Of a stretch of 64,000 bases of DNA, positions 62,852 to 64,000 are shown piece by piece. Within the stretch, counting starts at the first letter, position 1. Each line of letters starts with the position of its first letter. A program made the position numbers and the translations under genes. Source of the DNA: Pseudomonas chlororaphis subsp. aurantiaca (GTDB taxonomy: Bacteria; Pseudomonadota; Gammaproteobacteria; Pseudomonadales; Pseudomonadaceae); assembly GCF_013466605.1 (NCBI RefSeq), contig NZ_CP059162.1, positions 5,022,001-5,086,000 of the forward strand. The letters run 5' to 3'. The notes beneath the pieces were generated by a model. That model searched no databases and had not been told where the DNA came from. It saw nothing but the letters and a program-made list of their open reading frames with translations.

Positions 62852-63889
62852 CTACCAGCGAAAATGCAGTTGCGCGGCCGGTGCAGGCACGGGCGCTGGT
62901 GTCGCGCCTTCGACGGCCGGCTGGACAGGCGCAGCGCCCGCCGGGACCTCCTGCAACCGAGCCAGGCTCAGCTGCGCGCGCAATTGCTCGGCACTGCCGC
63001 TGACCCGGTACACCGAGCGATCACCATCGACGCGTTGCAAACGCCCGCCGAAGGGTTCGAGCAAACGGCCCAATGCCGCGTAGCGCTCCAGGTTCATGCC
63101 CTGCACTTCCAGCAACTGCTCGCTGGATGCGCCCGGCTTGACCACGAAACGCGGCGCCAGGCGCTGACTGACCGCCAACAGCACGGCATCGGCCAAGGCT
63201 GGCACATCGGCTCCCTGGACGCTGTCCTGCTCCTTCTGGTCCCCCATCCACAGGCGCCATTTGGCCTGCCACTGCCCCCCCTCTTCACTGGCATGCACCG
63301 CCAGCAGGGCGTCCGCGCCGTAACGCTCCGACGCGGCACGCAATGGCGCCGGATCAGAACCTTCGAGATTCGGAGCCGTGGCGACGATCTGTTCGTTCAG
63401 GTCAGCCAACGGCAAACGCAGTGGCAAGCCGCGATGCAGGGCTGCACGGCGCAAAGGCGTGGCACTGGCCTGGCCATCGCCGACCAGGCTGGAACCTTCG
63501 CTGGAGTCGGTCAGCCACCAACCGAGAATCGATGGACGATTACTGCCCCACAGCGACAGGCCAGCCTGGCGCAACGCCCGATCGGTGCTGGCCGGATCGA
63601 AGTCGACCTGCAGGCTCTCGGGAGGACCGGCGTCGTAGCCGTACTGGCTGATGATCTGCTGCGGGTCCTTGCGGATCGCCGCCAACCCCGGATTCTGCAA
63701 GGCTTTGCTATCGCCGGTCAGGCGCAGCACCAGGGTTTCCAGGGCCCGCTGGGTGGCCTGATCGCGCTCGCCAGGGGCCTGACTGCTGACCGGTTCGCGG
63801 ACCTGATACAGGTTATTGAGGGTTTCGGCATGACTCGCCAGGCTGACCAATGACAAACAGCCCACGAAAAGAAATTTGTACAAACGCAT
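62852..63889 (-). CDS. DUF2066 domain-containing exported protein
   Basis: A 345-residue protein with a signal peptide (residues 1-21, LSLVSLASHA). The DUF2066 region covers LYQVREPVSSQ through LEVQGMNLERYAALGRLLEP. Function unknown. ATG 63889 is chosen by the signal peptide; a longer frame back to 63976 lacks a ribosome site. Gene order DUF2066, AI-2E-type permease, hda is usual in Pseudomonas. Confidence 0.85.
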   Translation of the reverse strand: MRLYKFLFVGCLSLVSLASHAETLNNLYQVREPVSSQAPGERDQATQRALETLVLRLTGDSKALQNPGLAAIRKDPQQIISQYGYDAGPPESLQVDFDPASTDRALRQAGLSLWGSNRPSILGWWLTDSSEGSSLVGDGQASATPLRRAALHRGLPLRLPLADLNEQIVATAPNLEGSDPAPLRAASERYGADALLAVHASEEGGQWQAKWRLWMGDQKEQDSVQGADVPALADAVLLAVSQRLAPRFVVKPGASSEQLLEVQGMNLERYAALGRLLEPFGGRLQRVDGDRSVYRVSGSAEQLRAQLSLARLQEVPAGAAPVQPAVEGATPAPVPAPAAQLHFRW

Positions 63890-64000
63890 GGAGGATTCCC
63901 GACGACAAAAGGCGGCTGGAACGGACCGCATGAACAGGATTGACCCAGGCTGTGACCACAAAGCCCAGGCAAACATTCACCCGATCGATGGAAGTTTTCG
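63890..64000. other. upstream region at window end
   Basis: No complete gene is visible. In related genomes purM starts divergently just beyond this point (remembered synteny). The stretch should contain the promoter of the DUF2066 gene. Confidence 0.4.

Noticed and set aside
61910..63853. A 647-residue plus-strand frame over the permease and DUF2066 genes
   Set aside because: It spans two real minus-strand genes and their gap, has QH-rich antisense composition and no start signal.

Overview
The window looks like a Pseudomonas chromosome, most likely from the P. fluorescens species complex. Reasons: high GC and codon use in the flanks; a rdgC, SSF-type hybrid kinase, rmuC, FadL-type porin, glutathione peroxidase and cobalamin gene order that resembles Pseudomonas (remembered synteny, not searched); a REP doublet of the Pseudomonas type; and Hda/AI-2E-type permease/DUF2066 neighbours. 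No species-level claim is possible from the sequence alone.

Left core (1-21.7 kb): a RoxA-like dihaem cytochrome with a catalase-family protein; two near-identical tRNA-Val/tRNA-Asp pairs; rdgC; a BASS-type symporter; a tandem-hairpin guanidine-II riboswitch in front of a SugE/Gdx guanidinium exporter; an MFS-acyltransferase fusion; a TDT/SLAC1 carrier; a cupin; a divergent MFS/TetR pair; a 1156-residue hybrid histidine kinase with a solute-symporter module; rmuC; several small conserved proteins; a FadL-type porin; glutathione peroxidase; and a 40-residue membrane protein.

Island (about 21.7-46.57 kb): lower and uneven GC, packed with insertion sequences and their remains (IS3 of three kinds, IS5/IS427-like, a second IS5 type, IS110/IS1111-like, IS66, IS481, IS630). 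Most are broken by deletions, frameshifts or nonsense codons. The cargo is: (i) a LysR regulator; (ii) a compact five-gene operon azlC-azlD / DRE-TIM acyl transferase (IPMS/homocitrate-synthase fold) / xylose-isomerase-like TIM barrel / ferredoxin-flavin reductase, which looks like a small pathway for making and exporting an unusual amino acid or keto acid; (iii) an orphan TccC (C subunit of a Tc toxin) whose variable C-terminus carries an OTU-type cysteine-protease signature; (iv) a stand-alone effector-like protein with an HYT motif. The island has removed all but the first ~50 codons of an MFS gene that sits downstream of a marR gene.

The two halves of one IS3-type element lie 10 kb apart in opposite orientation, each cut at the same CTAG site beside an IS5 end. 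Placed back together they restore the reading frame exactly, so the segment 31.78-41.75 kb, including tccC, has been inverted by recombination between IS5 copies.

Right core (46.57-64 kb): marR with twin CGGGTATATACCCG-like operators; a ten-gene, mostly overlapping cobalamin operon (cobO-cobB-bluB-cbiB-cobD-cobQ-cobU-cobT-cobC-cobS) read right to left behind a cobalamin riboswitch; a conserved hypothetical; a lipoprotein PQQ-type sugar dehydrogenase; an O-methyltransferase; two NlpC/P60 peptidases; hda; an AI-2E-family permease; and a DUF2066 protein.
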